A DNA stretch of 64,000 nucleotides from Nitrosomonas communis (GCF_900114745.1 NZ_FOUB01000010.1:1-64000), one strand, 5' to 3'; positions 29,298 through 39,476 are shown, numbered from the stretch's first letter. The notes: generated from the sequence alone by a model not told the origin. Made by a program: numbers and translations.

Positions 29298-31610
29298 TCA
29301 GTATAACTGATTCCACAGCGCTTCTATCGAGTCAAAATCCTCAGTAGGCAAATCAGCCTGAGAGGGGAGTTGTTCGTTGAAAAAATATTCACTTACCGCT
29401 CCTCTCTCTTCTCTTAAACCGGTTTCCGGATTGATTCTGGCTACCGTGATTCCTTGGGGAGGAGTATAAGTTGCAACAGGGATATCTTTTAACGCCTTTT
29501 CCATATAGTTTATCCAGATGGGTAAAGCTACACGTCCCCCGGTTTCATTCTTACCCAATGTCTTGGGTTCATCAAAACCTGCCCAGCTTACTGTGACCAA
29601 ATTCTTCTGAAAACCACAAAACCAGGTATCAATAAAATTACTGGTTGTGCCTGTTTTCCCTGCGATATCCTTGCGACCGAGTCTTTTTGCCATGGTGGCT
29701 GTTCCTCGTTGAATCACATCTTGCATCATACTTGTCATCAGAAATGCATTCCGTGGATCAATCACCTGCTTGGCATTCTTCCCAGCAATAACAGGTTGAG
29801 CATGTTCAAGAATTTTACCCTCATCATCTTCTATTCTTTCAATGAAGTAAGGATGAATGCGGAAACCGCCGTTAGCAAAAATTGTATAACCAACGGCCAT
29901 TTGCAAGGGTGTTACAGAGCCTGCTCCAAGCGCCATGGGTAAAAAAGGAGGGTGACGATCGCTATCAAAACCAAAGCGAGTAATATAATCTTGTGCGTAG
30001 CGCAGTCCAATTGATTGAAGAATTCGAACGGATACAAGGTTTTTCGAATGAGTCAGTGCAACGCGCATGCGTATTGGACCGCTGAACTTGCCATCAAAAT
30101 TTTTAGGTTCCCAAGCCTTGCTACCCGTTTGTGCCGCATCGAAAAATAAAGGAGCATCATTGATAATCGTTGCGGGTGTAAATCCTTTTTCCAATGAAGC
30201 GGAGTAAATGAACGGTTTGAAACTAGAGCCTGGTTGTCTCCATGCTTGGGTGACATGATTAAACTGATTGAGATTGAAGTCAAATCCTCCGGCCAGAGCA
30301 CGAATCATCCCATCAGTCGGATCAATTGCAACGAGTGCGGCCTCAATTTTGGGAAGTTGGACAATTTGCCAGACATTTTTCTCATTCTTTTGTATCCGAA
30401 TTAATGATCCTGGACGAATTCGTTGATTACCAGCCTTAGGGTCATCGGTAAGAAATCTTTTGGCAAACTTGAGTCCATCTCCGCTAATCTGTATCACTTC
30501 TCCACCCTTGTGATAAGCTTTAATAGAATTTAAGCTGGTGGATAGCACTACAGCAATAAGAATATCGTGGCTATCATGAAATGGTTGCAGAGCTTCTTCC
30601 AGATTTTTTTCCAAGTTTGCATCATATCTGGGTAAATCAATGAAACCTTCTGGTCCTCGATAACCATGACGACTATCATATTCTAATATGCCTTTACGCA
30701 GTGCTTGATTCGCGGCATCTTGATCAGATTTTCTCACAGTGGTATAGACTTTAATGCCACGTGTATAGGCTTCTTCACCATAGCGTTGATATACCGCCTG
30801 TCTGGCCATTTCAACCACGTACTCAGCGGGTATGGCAAAATTCCGTACTTGGGGTTTGGATAACGGCTGCTTTTCTGACATGGCGAATTGTTTGTCAGAG
30901 ATATAGTCCAGTTCGTGCATTCGTTTCAATACATAACGCTGACGTATCTTTGCACGCTCTGGATTAACGACTGGGTTAAATCTCGAGGGAGCCTTGGGTA
31001 ATCCTGCCAGCATGGCTGCTTCCGCTAAATTAATTTCATCTAATGATTTTCCGAAATAGGTTTGGGCTGCGGCTGAGAACCCATAGCTTCTTTGGCCCAG
31101 GTAGATCTGATTAATATAGAGTTCTAGAATTTTATCTTTACTTAGACTGTGCTCAATTTTAAATGCCAGTAATGCTTCGCTGAATTTTCTCGTCAAGGTT
31201 TTTTCCTTGGTCAGAAAAAAATTACGTGCAACCTGCATCGTAATCGTACTTCCACCTTGAAGAGCGCTCCCTCCACTGAAATTGGAATAAGCAGCTCGCA
31301 GGATACCAATATAATCCACTCCACCGTGCTGATAGAAACGGTCATCCTCAGCGGCTACGATGGCTTGTTTAAGATAGGTGGGCGTTTCATTAATTTTTAC
31401 AAAATCTCTACGCTCTTCTCCAAATTCACCGATGAGTAATCCTTCCGCGCTATAGATCCGTAACGGTATCTTAGGCCGGTAATCCGTCAAAACTTCGAGC
31501 GAAGGTAAGGTTGGGATAATAACGAGTGCTGCAAAAACGATTAGCATAATACCAATCAAGCTTGCTCCCAGCACTGCTAGAAAGAGATAGGTCAGCCAAC
31601 GAAATAACAT
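29298..31610 (-). CDS. mrcA: Penicillin-binding protein 1A
   Basis: Bifunctional class A PBP that polymerises and cross-links peptidoglycan. The 770 residues comprise an N-terminal transmembrane anchor (about 7-32), a glycosyltransferase domain with catalytic motif EDDRFYQHGGVDY and GSTITMQVARNFFL, and a transpeptidase domain. In the latter the SxxK motif is in QPGSSFKPF, SxN is SKN, and KTG is in IAGKTGTTSNF. It is divergent from pilMNOPQ (236 bp apart), as in Pseudomonas and Neisseria. The transcript appears to have no terminator before the one inside engB. Confidence 0.97.
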   Translation of the reverse strand: MLFRWLTYLFLAVLGASLIGIMLIVFAALVIIPTLPSLEVLTDYRPKIPLRIYSAEGLLIGEFGEERRDFVKINETPTYLKQAIVAAEDDRFYQHGGVDYIGILRAAYSNFSGGSALQGGSTITMQVARNFFLTKEKTLTRKFSEALLAFKIEHSLSKDKILELYINQIYLGQRSYGFSAAAQTYFGKSLDEINLAEAAMLAGLPKAPSRFNPVVNPERAKIRQRYVLKRMHELDYISDKQFAMSEKQPLSKPQVRNFAIPAEYVVEMARQAVYQRYGEEAYTRGIKVYTTVRKSDQDAANQALRKGILEYDSRHGYRGPEGFIDLPRYDANLEKNLEEALQPFHDSHDILIAVVLSTSLNSIKAYHKGGEVIQISGDGLKFAKRFLTDDPKAGNQRIRPGSLIRIQKNEKNVWQIVQLPKIEAALVAIDPTDGMIRALAGGFDFNLNQFNHVTQAWRQPGSSFKPFIYSASLEKGFTPATIINDAPLFFDAAQTGSKAWEPKNFDGKFSGPIRMRVALTHSKNLVSVRILQSIGLRYAQDYITRFGFDSDRHPPFLPMALGAGSVTPLQMAVGYTIFANGGFRIHPYFIERIEDDEGKILEHAQPVIAGKNAKQVIDPRNAFLMTSMMQDVIQRGTATMAKRLGRKDIAGKTGTTSNFIDTWFCGFQKNLVTVSWAGFDEPKTLGKNETGGRVALPIWINYMEKALKDIPVATYTPPQGITVARINPETGLREERGAVSEYFFNEQLPSQADLPTEDFDSIEALWNQLY

Positions 31611-31846
31611 GAGATTTAAAATTTCTAACTATGGGGGATAAAAGTCAATTGCTAATTATAGAGGGTATATCTGTTGCTTTTGTATAAATCAAACTATTTT
31701 AGGATCTGCCAGAATATTTTACCCAGCATATCAGTTTGTTAAAGAAAGTTGGATTGACTCGAAGGATTAAACATGCCGATGACAATCTTTGCATGCCATC
31801 TGATAATTAAAATACTGCACTTTAAGATATTGTTTCTAATAAATCA

Positions 31847-32950
31847 ATGTTGAATAAAAGCTTTGATATCCATCTTAATTTCTTTTCTACGAAATCATCA
31901 CGGCTCTTAGGGGTAGATATCAGTGCTTCGTCGGTGAAAATGATCGAGCTTTCCATGATTAACAAAGCTGAGAACACATTACGCCTTGAGCGATATGTCA
32001 TTGAGCCGATGCCGAAAGAAGCTATTCTTGATGGCAATATCAATAATCTCAAGCAAGTAGGAGATAGCCTCCATCGTGGATGGAAGCGCATGGAGACACG
32101 TGTAAAAAATATCGCACTCGCACTACCCGCGGCTGCTGTCATTACCAAAAAAATTATCATGTCTGTTGGGCAACGAGAAGATGATCTAGTTTTCCAAGTT
32201 GAAACAGAGGCGAATCAATATATTCCATTTACGCTGGACGAAGTAAATCTCGATTTTCAGGTCATCAGAGCAATACCCGAGAATCCAAATGAGGTAGAAG
32301 TCCTGATCGCTGCTGCACGCAAGGAAAAAGTGGAAGATCGTGTTGCTGCTGCATTAACGGCTGGTCTAAAAGCAGTCGTAATAGATGTCGAGCACTTCGC
32401 TGCCCAAACTTCTTTTGAGTTAATTGAACGTCAGTTGCCTGAAAGAGGCAAGGATCAAGTGATTGCACTGGTCGATATCGGTGCGAGTACTACCCGTTTA
32501 AATGTTCTTTACAATGGTGGATTTGTGTATACACGGGATCAGCCGATTGGGGGAGCTCAGTTAACTCAGGAAATCCAAAATCAGTTTAATTTGACATATG
32601 AAGAAGCAGAAGCAGCCAAGCGCAAGGGGAGTTTACCCAAAAGCTATCAGACGAATGTGCTGCAACCTTTCTGCGAAACACTCGCGCAGGAGGTAACACG
32701 TGCTTTGCAGTTCTTTTTTACTTCTACCCAATATACCCAGATTGACTACATTTTTCTTTCTGGTGGATGCGCAATAGTTCCTGGTTTGGAGGAGATCATG
32801 ACTGAACGTACCCAAGTTAAGACACAAATCGCTAACCCTTTTGTAAATATGGAACTATCTAACCGTATCTCCCTCAAGCAGCTGAAAGTAGATGCCCCGC
32901 TATTAATGACTGCCTGTGGATTAGCAATGCGGGGCTTTGATCCCTCATGA
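31847..32950 (+). CDS. pilM: Type IV pilus inner-membrane platform protein PilM
   Basis: Cytoplasmic actin-like protein of the pilus alignment complex, which binds the N-terminal tail of PilN. The 367 residues have an FtsA-like ATPase fold: LLGVDISASSVKMIEL (phosphate 1), ALVDIGASTTRLNVL (phosphate 2) and FLSGGCAIVPGLEE (adenosine loop). It is the first gene of pilMNOPQ and overlaps pilN by 4 nt (ATGA). AUG choice is plausible though the Shine-Dalgarno is weak. Confidence 0.96.
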   Translation: MLNKSFDIHLNFFSTKSSRLLGVDISASSVKMIELSMINKAENTLRLERYVIEPMPKEAILDGNINNLKQVGDSLHRGWKRMETRVKNIALALPAAAVITKKIIMSVGQREDDLVFQVETEANQYIPFTLDEVNLDFQVIRAIPENPNEVEVLIAAARKEKVEDRVAAALTAGLKAVVIDVEHFAAQTSFELIERQLPERGKDQVIALVDIGASTTRLNVLYNGGFVYTRDQPIGGAQLTQEIQNQFNLTYEEAEAAKRKGSLPKSYQTNVLQPFCETLAQEVTRALQFFFTSTQYTQIDYIFLSGGCAIVPGLEEIMTERTQVKTQIANPFVNMELSNRISLKQLKVDAPLLMTACGLAMRGFDPS

Positions 32951-33534
32951 GTCGCATTAATTTACTTCCGCACCGTGAACTTAAACGTAAGGCACGCCAG
33001 CAACAGTTTGCCATATTGGCTGGAGCCGCATGTGTTCTTGGCATACTGATTGTCTGGGCAGGGCATGAGGCCATCTTAGGAAAGATTGAGTATCAGAATA
33101 GGCGTAATCAATACCTGCAGAGTCAAATTGCTATTCTCGATAAGCAAATTGTAGAAATCAAACAAATCAAGCAGCAACTCAAGGAAGTGCTCGCACGCAA
33201 AGAGGTAGTGGAGACATTACAAGTCAATCGTACTCATGTCGTTTATATGTTAGATCAGCTGGCTAGACTAGTGCCAGATGGGGTATATCTCAAGAGTCTC
33301 AAGCAAAATAATGAGCACATCCATCTTTCTGGCTATGCGCAATCAAATGCTTGGGTATCTACCTTAATGCGGAATTTGGATGCGTCACCCATATTTGAAT
33401 CTCCTCTATTGATCGAGATCAAGGCAGTGAATGTCAATAATGTACGTATGAATGAATTTGATTTGAATGTGAGGCTCACCGAGCTATTGACTAGTTGGGA
33501 TAATGGACCTACGCCAGCCAATATTTCCAATTAA
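32947..33534 (+). CDS. pilN: Type IV pilus assembly protein PilN
   Basis: Bitopic inner-membrane protein of the alignment subcomplex. The 195 residues start with the conserved INLLPHRELKRKARQQQF tail that docks into PilM. A transmembrane segment (about 22-41, ILAGAACVLGILIVWAGHEA) and a coiled coil follow, then a periplasmic ferredoxin-like domain. It overlaps pilM by 4 nt and precedes pilO by 12 nt. Confidence 0.95.
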   Translation: MSRINLLPHRELKRKARQQQFAILAGAACVLGILIVWAGHEAILGKIEYQNRRNQYLQSQIAILDKQIVEIKQIKQQLKEVLARKEVVETLQVNRTHVVYMLDQLARLVPDGVYLKSLKQNNEHIHLSGYAQSNAWVSTLMRNLDASPIFESPLLIEIKAVNVNNVRMNEFDLNVRLTELLTSWDNGPTPANISN

Positions 33535-33546
33535 CTAAAAAGGTCG

Positions 33547-34179
33547 ATGAGGATGAATTTATTGGAACAATTGCGCCTACTTAACCCCAATGATCCCGGT
33601 AGCTGGCCGATAGTCATCAAGGCCAGTGCATTGATCAGCTTGCTGATGGCGATTGTCGTGGTAGGTTATTTTCTGGATTGGCAAGAACAGTCAGAAATTC
33701 TTGAAAGGACTGAAGCCGAGGAAGTGACCCTTAAAGAAACTTATCTGATCAAAAAAAGAAGCGCTATCAATTTGGATATTATGCGGCAACAATTACAGGA
33801 GATCGAGCAGACGTTAAGTGTGATGCTGAAACAATTACCCAATAAATCTGAAATAGATGCTTTGCTGATAGATATTAATCGGGCTGGTTTAGGACGAGGA
33901 TTGCAATTTGAATTATTCAAGCCTGCAGCGAGCGAAACGATCAAGGAAATTTATGCTGAATTACCCGTGACGGTACGTGTCATAGGCAACTATCACGATA
34001 TTGGTGCTTTTGCAAGCGATGTTTCCCAGTTACCTCGTATTGTGACATTAAATGATATCAATATTACTCCTGGGAAGGAGCAAAATTTGGTATTGAACGC
34101 AGTCGCAAAGACCTTTCGCTATCTTGATGATGAAGAGCTTGCTCATCAGGTCAAGAGCAACAGTGGAGGGAATAAATGA
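33547..34179 (+). CDS. pilO: Type IV pilus assembly protein PilO
   Basis: Inner-membrane partner of PilN. The 210 residues have a short cytoplasmic start, a transmembrane helix (about 24-43, IKASALISLLMAIVVVGYFL), a coiled coil (about 50-100) and a periplasmic domain with the FELFKPAASE segment typical of PilO. Two ATGs six nt apart (33547 and 33553) are possible starts. It overlaps pilP by 4 nt. Confidence 0.95.
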   Translation: MRMNLLEQLRLLNPNDPGSWPIVIKASALISLLMAIVVVGYFLDWQEQSEILERTEAEEVTLKETYLIKKRSAINLDIMRQQLQEIEQTLSVMLKQLPNKSEIDALLIDINRAGLGRGLQFELFKPAASETIKEIYAELPVTVRVIGNYHDIGAFASDVSQLPRIVTLNDINITPGKEQNLVLNAVAKTFRYLDDEELAHQVKSNSGGNK

Positions 34180-34709
34180 TTAAATGGTTTCATCATTTAT
34201 GGAGTGTGTTGTTTGTTATCATTTCGGCCTCGGCCTGTAGTGAAGGTACTTACAGTGATCTTGAAGAGTTTGTGAACAAATCTGGAGAAGGGTTGCGTGG
34301 CAAGGTCGATCCATTACCTCAGATCAGGTCTTTTGCTCAGTTCAATTATGAAGCATTTAACGTTTCCGATCCTTTCAATGCGCAAAAAAACATTCCATCC
34401 AGCAAGCATGACACACTTCAGCCGGATCTGAAACGGCGCAAGGAAACATTGGAGAATTTTCCACTGGAAAATCTGACAATGGTTGGAACATTACAGCGAA
34501 ATAAGCAAATTTTTGCATTAGTAAGAACGCCAGATAATACCGTGCAACGTGTCAAAATTGGTAACTACTTGGGTCAGAATTTTGGATTGATTACCGATAT
34601 TTCTGAGACAGAAATCAAGCTAAAGGAAATCGTACAAGACAGTGTCAATGTTTGGATCGAGCGCCTGAGTACGCTTGTATTGCAAGTGCAGGCGCAGGCG
34701 CAGAAATAA
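34176..34709 (+). CDS. pilP: Type IV pilus lipoprotein PilP
   Basis: Inner-membrane lipoprotein linking PilNO to the secretin PilQ. The 177 residues carry a lipoprotein signal ending in ISASAC (Cys21 as lipidation site) and a C-terminal beta domain with LENLTMVGTLQRNKQIFALV and VKIGNYLGQNFGLI, the PilP/GspC-like HR domain. It overlaps pilO by 4 nt, and its TAA overlaps the pilQ ATG by one nt. Confidence 0.95.
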   Translation: MIKWFHHLWSVLFVIISASACSEGTYSDLEEFVNKSGEGLRGKVDPLPQIRSFAQFNYEAFNVSDPFNAQKNIPSSKHDTLQPDLKRRKETLENFPLENLTMVGTLQRNKQIFALVRTPDNTVQRVKIGNYLGQNFGLITDISETEIKLKEIVQDSVNVWIERLSTLVLQVQAQAQK

Positions 34710-36838
34710 TGAGAATGATGATAGCGAGAGTGTTTTTCGACGGGTGGCGATCTGCATCCCAACTCATACTATTATTTATATTATTTCAGGTCTTCACCGT
34801 CACGGCAGATAATCTGGCGCATGAGGAATCCATGCAGCAGAACAGAATCAATGCAATCGATGTGGTTAGCAATCGAAGCAGGCAAATCATGGTTAAAGTA
34901 TCGCTTGATCAACTGCTTGATACGGCTCCTGTAGGCATTTCTTTAAACAATCCGGACAGAATTTATTTTGATTTTATCAATACGATTAATGCACTTGGCA
35001 AAAAAGTACAAACAGTAGGTGAAGGAGATTTGAGTAGCATTGACATTGTGCAAACAGAAAACCGTACCCGCATGGTGATGAACTTGTTAAAGCCTATGAC
35101 CTATGAGACTAAAATTGTAGGAAATCAGCTGCTTATTTCGCTAAATGGACTCAATGCAAAAAAAACTACCAATGCTTCCGTTCATTCTTTTAACAGCTTA
35201 GATATCCAGAAGAAAAAGCTATTAAGTCTGCAAGATATCGATTTCAAGCGTGGCCTGAATGGCGAGGGTCGTGTGGAAGTCGATCTTTCCGCACCAGGCG
35301 CCGGAGTCGATGTTCGTCAACAGGATAGCCGGATCATAATCGAATTCATCAACGCTTATTTGCCTCCTCATTTAGAGCGTCGTGTGGATGTGGTAGATTT
35401 TGCCACACCGGTGCAAATCATAGAAACCATGGCAAAAAGTAATAACGTACAGATGGTCATCAAATCCAAAGGGCGGTGGGAGCATACTTCCTATCACGCA
35501 GGAACTAGATTTATTCTGGACGTCAAACCGATTGTCGAGAGCGAAGATGTGCCTGCCCACAGGAAATTGGTCACGGGAGGGTATACTGGCGAGAAACTAT
35601 CGCTTGATTTTCAGAATGTGGAAGTCCGCTCAGTTTTGCAGGTTCTGGCTGATTTTACTAATCTGAATATTATTGCCAGCGATTCAGTTAAAGGAAATCT
35701 TACTTTACGCCTGAAAGACGTTCCTTGGGACCAAGCTTTAGATATTGTACTTCAGTCCCAAGAGCTCGATAAGCGTCGAGTAGGTAATGTCATTTTTATT
35801 GCTCCACGTGAGGAGTTAGCTGCCAGGGAAAAAACTGAACTGGAGTCTCGTCAGCAAATTACTGAATTAGAGCCTTTGCATACTGAGACTTTCAGATTAA
35901 ATTATCGGACAGCCAGTTCAATTCCTCTCAAAGGGATTTTGAGTCAACGCGGAACGGTAGAAGTTGACGATATCAGTAATACTTTGACCGTTACCGATAT
36001 CCCTATCAGACTGGCAGAGGTCGCCAAACATATCAGAAATCTTGATACCTCTGTGCGTCAAGTCATGATCGAGTCCCGTATCGTGGTAGCGACGGATACA
36101 TTTAGTCGCAATCTGGGTGCACGATTTGGCGTACAAAGTGCTCATCAGATAGGAAACCGTAATTTGGGGATCTCTGGCAATCTGGACAGCTCCAGCGCAC
36201 TTGCTGCTGGCACCGCTCCGGGCGGTGGTCAGAATCTTAACGTCAATTTACCCGCTGCTGCGATTGCGGGTGCAGCAGGGGGGCCGGCTGCTTTAGCGCT
36301 GAGTTTAATCAAAATCAATGATGATTCGCTGATCAATTTAGAATTATCCGCGCTGGAATCAGACAGTAAAGGCAGAGTGATTGCCAGTCCACGTCTAGTC
36401 ACGGCTAACCGCGTAGAAGCAACTATTGAACAGGGAACCGAAATACCTTTCCAAATTGTCAGTCAGCTCGGAAGGCCGCAGATTCAGTTCAAAAAAGCTG
36501 TACTGGCTCTTAAGGTAACACCACAGATTACTCCGGATGACAATATTATTATGAAGCTGCAAGTTAATCAGGACACCCGTGGTCAAGATACGCCCGCTGG
36601 ACCAGCGATTGACACCAAACAAATTACGACTGAAGTACTCATTGAGAATGGTGGAACAGTGGTAATTGGTGGGATTTTCGAGCGGCAGGAAAATATAGCT
36701 AATAACAAGGTGCCTTTGCTAGGTGATGTGCCGATACTCGGTAATCTCTTCAGGAATAATTCAAAACGGGATGATAAGCGAGAACTTTTAATTTTTGTCA
36801 CCCCTCGGATTTTGAATGAAAATTTAAGCATACGCTAA
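34709..36838 (+). CDS. pilQ: Type IV pilus secretin PilQ
   Basis: Outer-membrane secretin through which the pilus emerges. I choose the ATG at 34709 (709 residues), overlapping the pilP stop by one nt; the frame is open to 34652. Order: signal peptide (about 1-35), two AMIN domains for peptidoglycan binding (about 45-130 and 165-265), STN and secretin N domains (LSLDFQNVEVRSVLQVLADF, then ITELEPLHTETFRLNY), and the secretin core with VIASPRLVTANR, EQGTEIPFQI and the C-terminal VPLLGDVPILGNLFRN. The usual downstream aroK-aroB pair is absent. Confidence 0.97.
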   Translation: MRMMIARVFFDGWRSASQLILLFILFQVFTVTADNLAHEESMQQNRINAIDVVSNRSRQIMVKVSLDQLLDTAPVGISLNNPDRIYFDFINTINALGKKVQTVGEGDLSSIDIVQTENRTRMVMNLLKPMTYETKIVGNQLLISLNGLNAKKTTNASVHSFNSLDIQKKKLLSLQDIDFKRGLNGEGRVEVDLSAPGAGVDVRQQDSRIIIEFINAYLPPHLERRVDVVDFATPVQIIETMAKSNNVQMVIKSKGRWEHTSYHAGTRFILDVKPIVESEDVPAHRKLVTGGYTGEKLSLDFQNVEVRSVLQVLADFTNLNIIASDSVKGNLTLRLKDVPWDQALDIVLQSQELDKRRVGNVIFIAPREELAAREKTELESRQQITELEPLHTETFRLNYRTASSIPLKGILSQRGTVEVDDISNTLTVTDIPIRLAEVAKHIRNLDTSVRQVMIESRIVVATDTFSRNLGARFGVQSAHQIGNRNLGISGNLDSSSALAAGTAPGGGQNLNVNLPAAAIAGAAGGPAALALSLIKINDDSLINLELSALESDSKGRVIASPRLVTANRVEATIEQGTEIPFQIVSQLGRPQIQFKKAVLALKVTPQITPDDNIIMKLQVNQDTRGQDTPAGPAIDTKQITTEVLIENGGTVVIGGIFERQENIANNKVPLLGDVPILGNLFRNNSKRDDKRELLIFVTPRILNENLSIR

Positions 36839-37155
36839 ATAATTAAACCTAGACTTTTCAGTTGGTTGCTCGCTCTGTTGTTAATATTACCAATATAATA
36901 AGCCTTTCCTATCGATTTCATTCTTACCCACTTGCTTATTTTCGCTGCCGTACCGATTGATGGCGCGATTTTACAAACACATAGCTGCGTTGCAACTCCT
37001 TATTCCATTTCTAAATCAAAACTGATTTTGTCGGCTTCACTTTGCCGTATTATGGATACTGTCTGCGGCTCACCTTCGTGTCATTTTTGATTTGGAATTA
37101 GAATGGAACGACTGCAGAACCGCACATTCCTTCACAGCCGACTGAGAAATCTAGA
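36839..37155. other. Convergent intergenic region pilQ/trmL
   Basis: This 317-bp stretch contains MITE copy 4 and otherwise AT-rich sequence without recognisable genes. No clear terminator hairpin follows pilQ. The palindromic MITE could act as one, but it has no U tract at a stem end. Confidence 0.6.
37003..37108 (+). repeat. Palindromic MITE, copy 4 (forward), right end expanded
   Basis: Begins TTCCATTTCTAAATCAAAAC and ends GATTTGGAATTAGAATGGAA, about five bases longer at the right end than other copies. The core has changes such as CTTCACTTTGCCG and TCACCTTCGTGTC. Left flank TTA, right flank CGA. It looks like an older copy. Confidence 0.88.
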
Positions 37156-37626
37156 TTAAAAGTTCTCGTTTACGATAAACCCAAGCTGTCGCCAAGCTTC
37201 GTAGATGACGATGGAAACAGCATTAGCAAGATTCAAGCTGCGACGGTCAGGCAGCATGGGAATATGGATACGTTGCGTATTGGAAAAACTCTCCAGAATT
37301 TCAATCGGTAATCCACGGGTTTCTGTACCAAACAGAAAAACATCTTGAGGGTGATACTTAACCTGATCATAGCGTTGGGTTCCTTTGGTGGACACAGCAA
37401 AAATACGCCGTCCTGGTAAGCTATGCATACATTCTTCCCAACTTTTGTGTAGCACGACATGAGCAAATTCATGATAGTCGAGTCCGGCCCGGAGCAGCTG
37501 CCTGTCATTCAGAAGAAACCCTAACGGTTTGACCAAATGAAGTGTAGCGCCTGTATTGGCACAAAGTCGGATGATATTACCGGTATTGGGAGGAATCTCA
37601 GGCTGATAGAGAATAACATTCAGCAT
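37156..37626 (-). CDS. trmL: tRNA (cytidine/uridine-34-2'-O)-methyltransferase TrmL
   Basis: SPOUT-family methyltransferase acting on the wobble base of tRNA-Leu isoacceptors. The 156 residues contain PEIPPNTGNIIRLCANTGAT near the N terminus, LFGTETRGLP (motif 2) and MLPDRRSLNLANAVSIVIYE (motif 3) forming the trefoil knot that binds SAM. Length is that of the TrmL/YibK group. It lies 10 nt downstream of comF on the same strand and is probably co-transcribed. Confidence 0.94.
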   Translation of the reverse strand: MLNVILYQPEIPPNTGNIIRLCANTGATLHLVKPLGFLLNDRQLLRAGLDYHEFAHVVLHKSWEECMHSLPGRRIFAVSTKGTQRYDQVKYHPQDVFLFGTETRGLPIEILESFSNTQRIHIPMLPDRRSLNLANAVSIVIYEAWRQLGFIVNENF

Positions 37627-37636
37627 AAGGCATATT

Positions 37637-38389
37637 CTATAACATAGTCTGATGATGCTCAGTGGTTTTGATTAAAGCGGATGACGGCATTGCTCTAGCG
37701 ATCACCCATACACTCACCCCGGTAGCCCCTTCTTTACGTACCACCTTGGCCAATTCATTCAATGTGGCACCGCTTGTCATGACATCATCCAGTAAGGCAA
37801 CATGCTTATGTGCGAGACTCGTAGTACATTCAAACGCATTTCGCATATTAGTTAACCGTTTCTTCCAGGATAACTCAGTTTGAGAAAACGTGTCTTTGGT
37901 ACGCACACAAGCATGAGGCAGCAAGGGAACATTGATTTGTCTGGATAGATGTCGGCTTATTTCTAGCGCCTGGTTAAAGCCTCTCTCCTGTAATTTAGTC
38001 GGATGGAGCGGAACAGGGATGATGACATCGGGTAGAGGGCAGTGATTCATTTTTGCGAGCAATAGATTGGCCAAGATGGGCGCCACAGCCAGGTTGCCTT
38101 GATATTTAAGCGAATGAATCATGGCATCGATGGGAAAAACGTATTGTAGTGCTGCAAGCGCATGTGTCCATACTGGCGGATGCTTGAGGCAATTACCACA
38201 AATATAGGAATCTTTTGTGGGCAATAAGCACAAAGGGCAATGTTCAGAAGGTAATTGGGGTAAGCTTTCATGGCAGGCACGACACAGATCGCTTTCGCAG
38301 GCTGCCAAGCATAAAAAACAATTTGTTGGGAACAGGGTTTGCACAAAATTTAATCGCCTGTTCAAAAATCTTGAAAGAAAATTTGACAA
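37637..38389 (-). CDS. comF: ComF family protein (phosphoribosyltransferase-like)
   Basis: Homologue of ComF/GntX, linked to DNA uptake in competent bacteria. The 250 residues have an N-terminal zinc-ribbon region with paired cysteines (CFLCLAACESDLCRAC, then CPLCLLP and CGNC). A C-terminal PRTase fold has the PRPP loop VALLDDVMTSGATLNEL and the RGFNQALEISR motif. It begins 67 bp from divergent bioB, a placement seen in many proteobacteria. A competence role is plausible beside the type IV pilus genes but not shown here. Confidence 0.9.
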   Translation of the reverse strand: MSNFLSRFLNRRLNFVQTLFPTNCFLCLAACESDLCRACHESLPQLPSEHCPLCLLPTKDSYICGNCLKHPPVWTHALAALQYVFPIDAMIHSLKYQGNLAVAPILANLLLAKMNHCPLPDVIIPVPLHPTKLQERGFNQALEISRHLSRQINVPLLPHACVRTKDTFSQTELSWKKRLTNMRNAFECTTSLAHKHVALLDDVMTSGATLNELAKVVRKEGATGVSVWVIARAMPSSALIKTTEHHQTML

Positions 38390-38411
38390 TTGAAGCTTGA
38401 TCCTTGATGAT
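38383..38411 (+). promoter_or_regulatory. Candidate bioB promoter
   Basis: A perfect -35 TTGACA (38383-38388) is followed after 17 bp by GATGAT (38406-38411), which matches TATAAT at four of six bases. It overlaps the comF start codon on the other strand. I find no clear BirA-type TTGTAAACC operator in this gap. Confidence 0.35.
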
Positions 38412-38456
38412 TCCTAACACCGTATTATAGATCGAGCAAAAATTTCTGGCCTTATC

Positions 38457-39464
38457 ATGATTGAATCCAGTACCAAGTCTGTTTCAAATGAAAAAAAGAA
38501 AGCTATGGGTGATCAACAGGATCGTAACCATATGGCACAATGGAGTGTTCCACAAATCCAGGCCTTACTAGATCTCCCTTTTACTGATTTGGTTCATCAA
38601 GCGCAAACCATTCATCGGCAATACCATGATGCCAATGCAATTCAATTATCTACGCTGATTTCTGTTAAAACAGGTGGCTGCCCGGAAGACTGTGGTTACT
38701 GCCCCCAGGCCGCACGTTATCATACCGGCGTTGAGAATCAGGATATGCTGTCGCTGGATACCGTTGTGGCCGCTGCGCAGGCAGCCAAGACGGAAGGAGC
38801 GACACGATTTTGTATGGGGGCAGCCTGGCGTGGCCCCAAACAACGTGATATTGATAAAATGAGCGAAATCATCGGCGCTGTAAAGGTGCTGGGACTTGAA
38901 ACCTGTGCTACCTTGGGCATGCTGAAACCGGGGCAGGCTGAGCAACTCAAACAGGCTGGCTTGGATTATTACAATCACAATCTGGATACCTCACCCGAAT
39001 TCTATGGAGAAATCATTACCACACGCGACTACCAGCATCGCCTCGATACACTTGAGGAAGTGCGTAAGGCAGGTATCAATGTGTGCTGTGGCGGTATTGT
39101 AGGTATGGGTGAATCCCGGCTGGCTCGTGCTGGATTGATTGCCCAGCTGGCCAATCTAGATCCTTATCCTGAATCAGTGCCGATCAATTATCTTGTGCAA
39201 GTTGAAGGTACGCCGCTTTATAGTACGGAGCCCCTTGATTCGTTCGAGTTTGTACGTACCATTGCAGCCGCCCGTATTACTATGCCAAAAGCGATGGTCA
39301 GATTATCTGCAGGAAGACGGCAAATGTCAGAGTCTGTGCAAGCGTTATGTTTTCTTGCCGGAGCTAATTCCATTTTTTATGGAGACAAGCTGCTGACGAC
39401 AGGTAATCCCGAAACAGAAAGCGACAAAGCATTATTTGAGAAATTGGGGTTACGCACCCTATAG
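38457..39464 (+). CDS. bioB: Biotin synthase
   Basis: Radical-SAM enzyme inserting sulfur into dethiobiotin, the last step of biotin synthesis. The 335 residues carry the radical-SAM triad in [17 protein letters not shown] (CxxxCxxC), the [13 protein letters not shown] segment and the [2Fe-2S]-ligand region with ETCATLGML and [13 protein letters not shown]. The N-terminal 20 residues before [10 protein letters not shown] are poorly conserved, so an internal ATG (38532) is an alternative start. It heads the cluster bioB-F-H-C-D, with bioF 12 nt downstream. Confidence 0.97.
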   Translation: MIESSTKSVSNEKKKAMGDQQDRNHMAQWSVPQIQALLDLPFTDLVHQAQTIHRQYHDANAIQLSTLISVKTGGCPEDCGYCPQAARYHTGVENQDMLSLDTVVAAAQAAKTEGATRFCMGAAWRGPKQRDIDKMSEIIGAVKVLGLETCATLGMLKPGQAEQLKQAGLDYYNHNLDTSPEFYGEIITTRDYQHRLDTLEEVRKAGINVCCGGIVGMGESRLARAGLIAQLANLDPYPESVPINYLVQVEGTPLYSTEPLDSFEFVRTIAAARITMPKAMVRLSAGRRQMSESVQALCFLAGANSIFYGDKLLTTGNPETESDKALFEKLGLRTL

Positions 39465-39476
39465 CCAGAAACAGGA

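Noticed and set aside
38390..38456. BirA operator upstream of bioB
   Set aside because: No TTGTAAACC...GGTTTACAA-like inverted pair is visible in the 67-bp gap.
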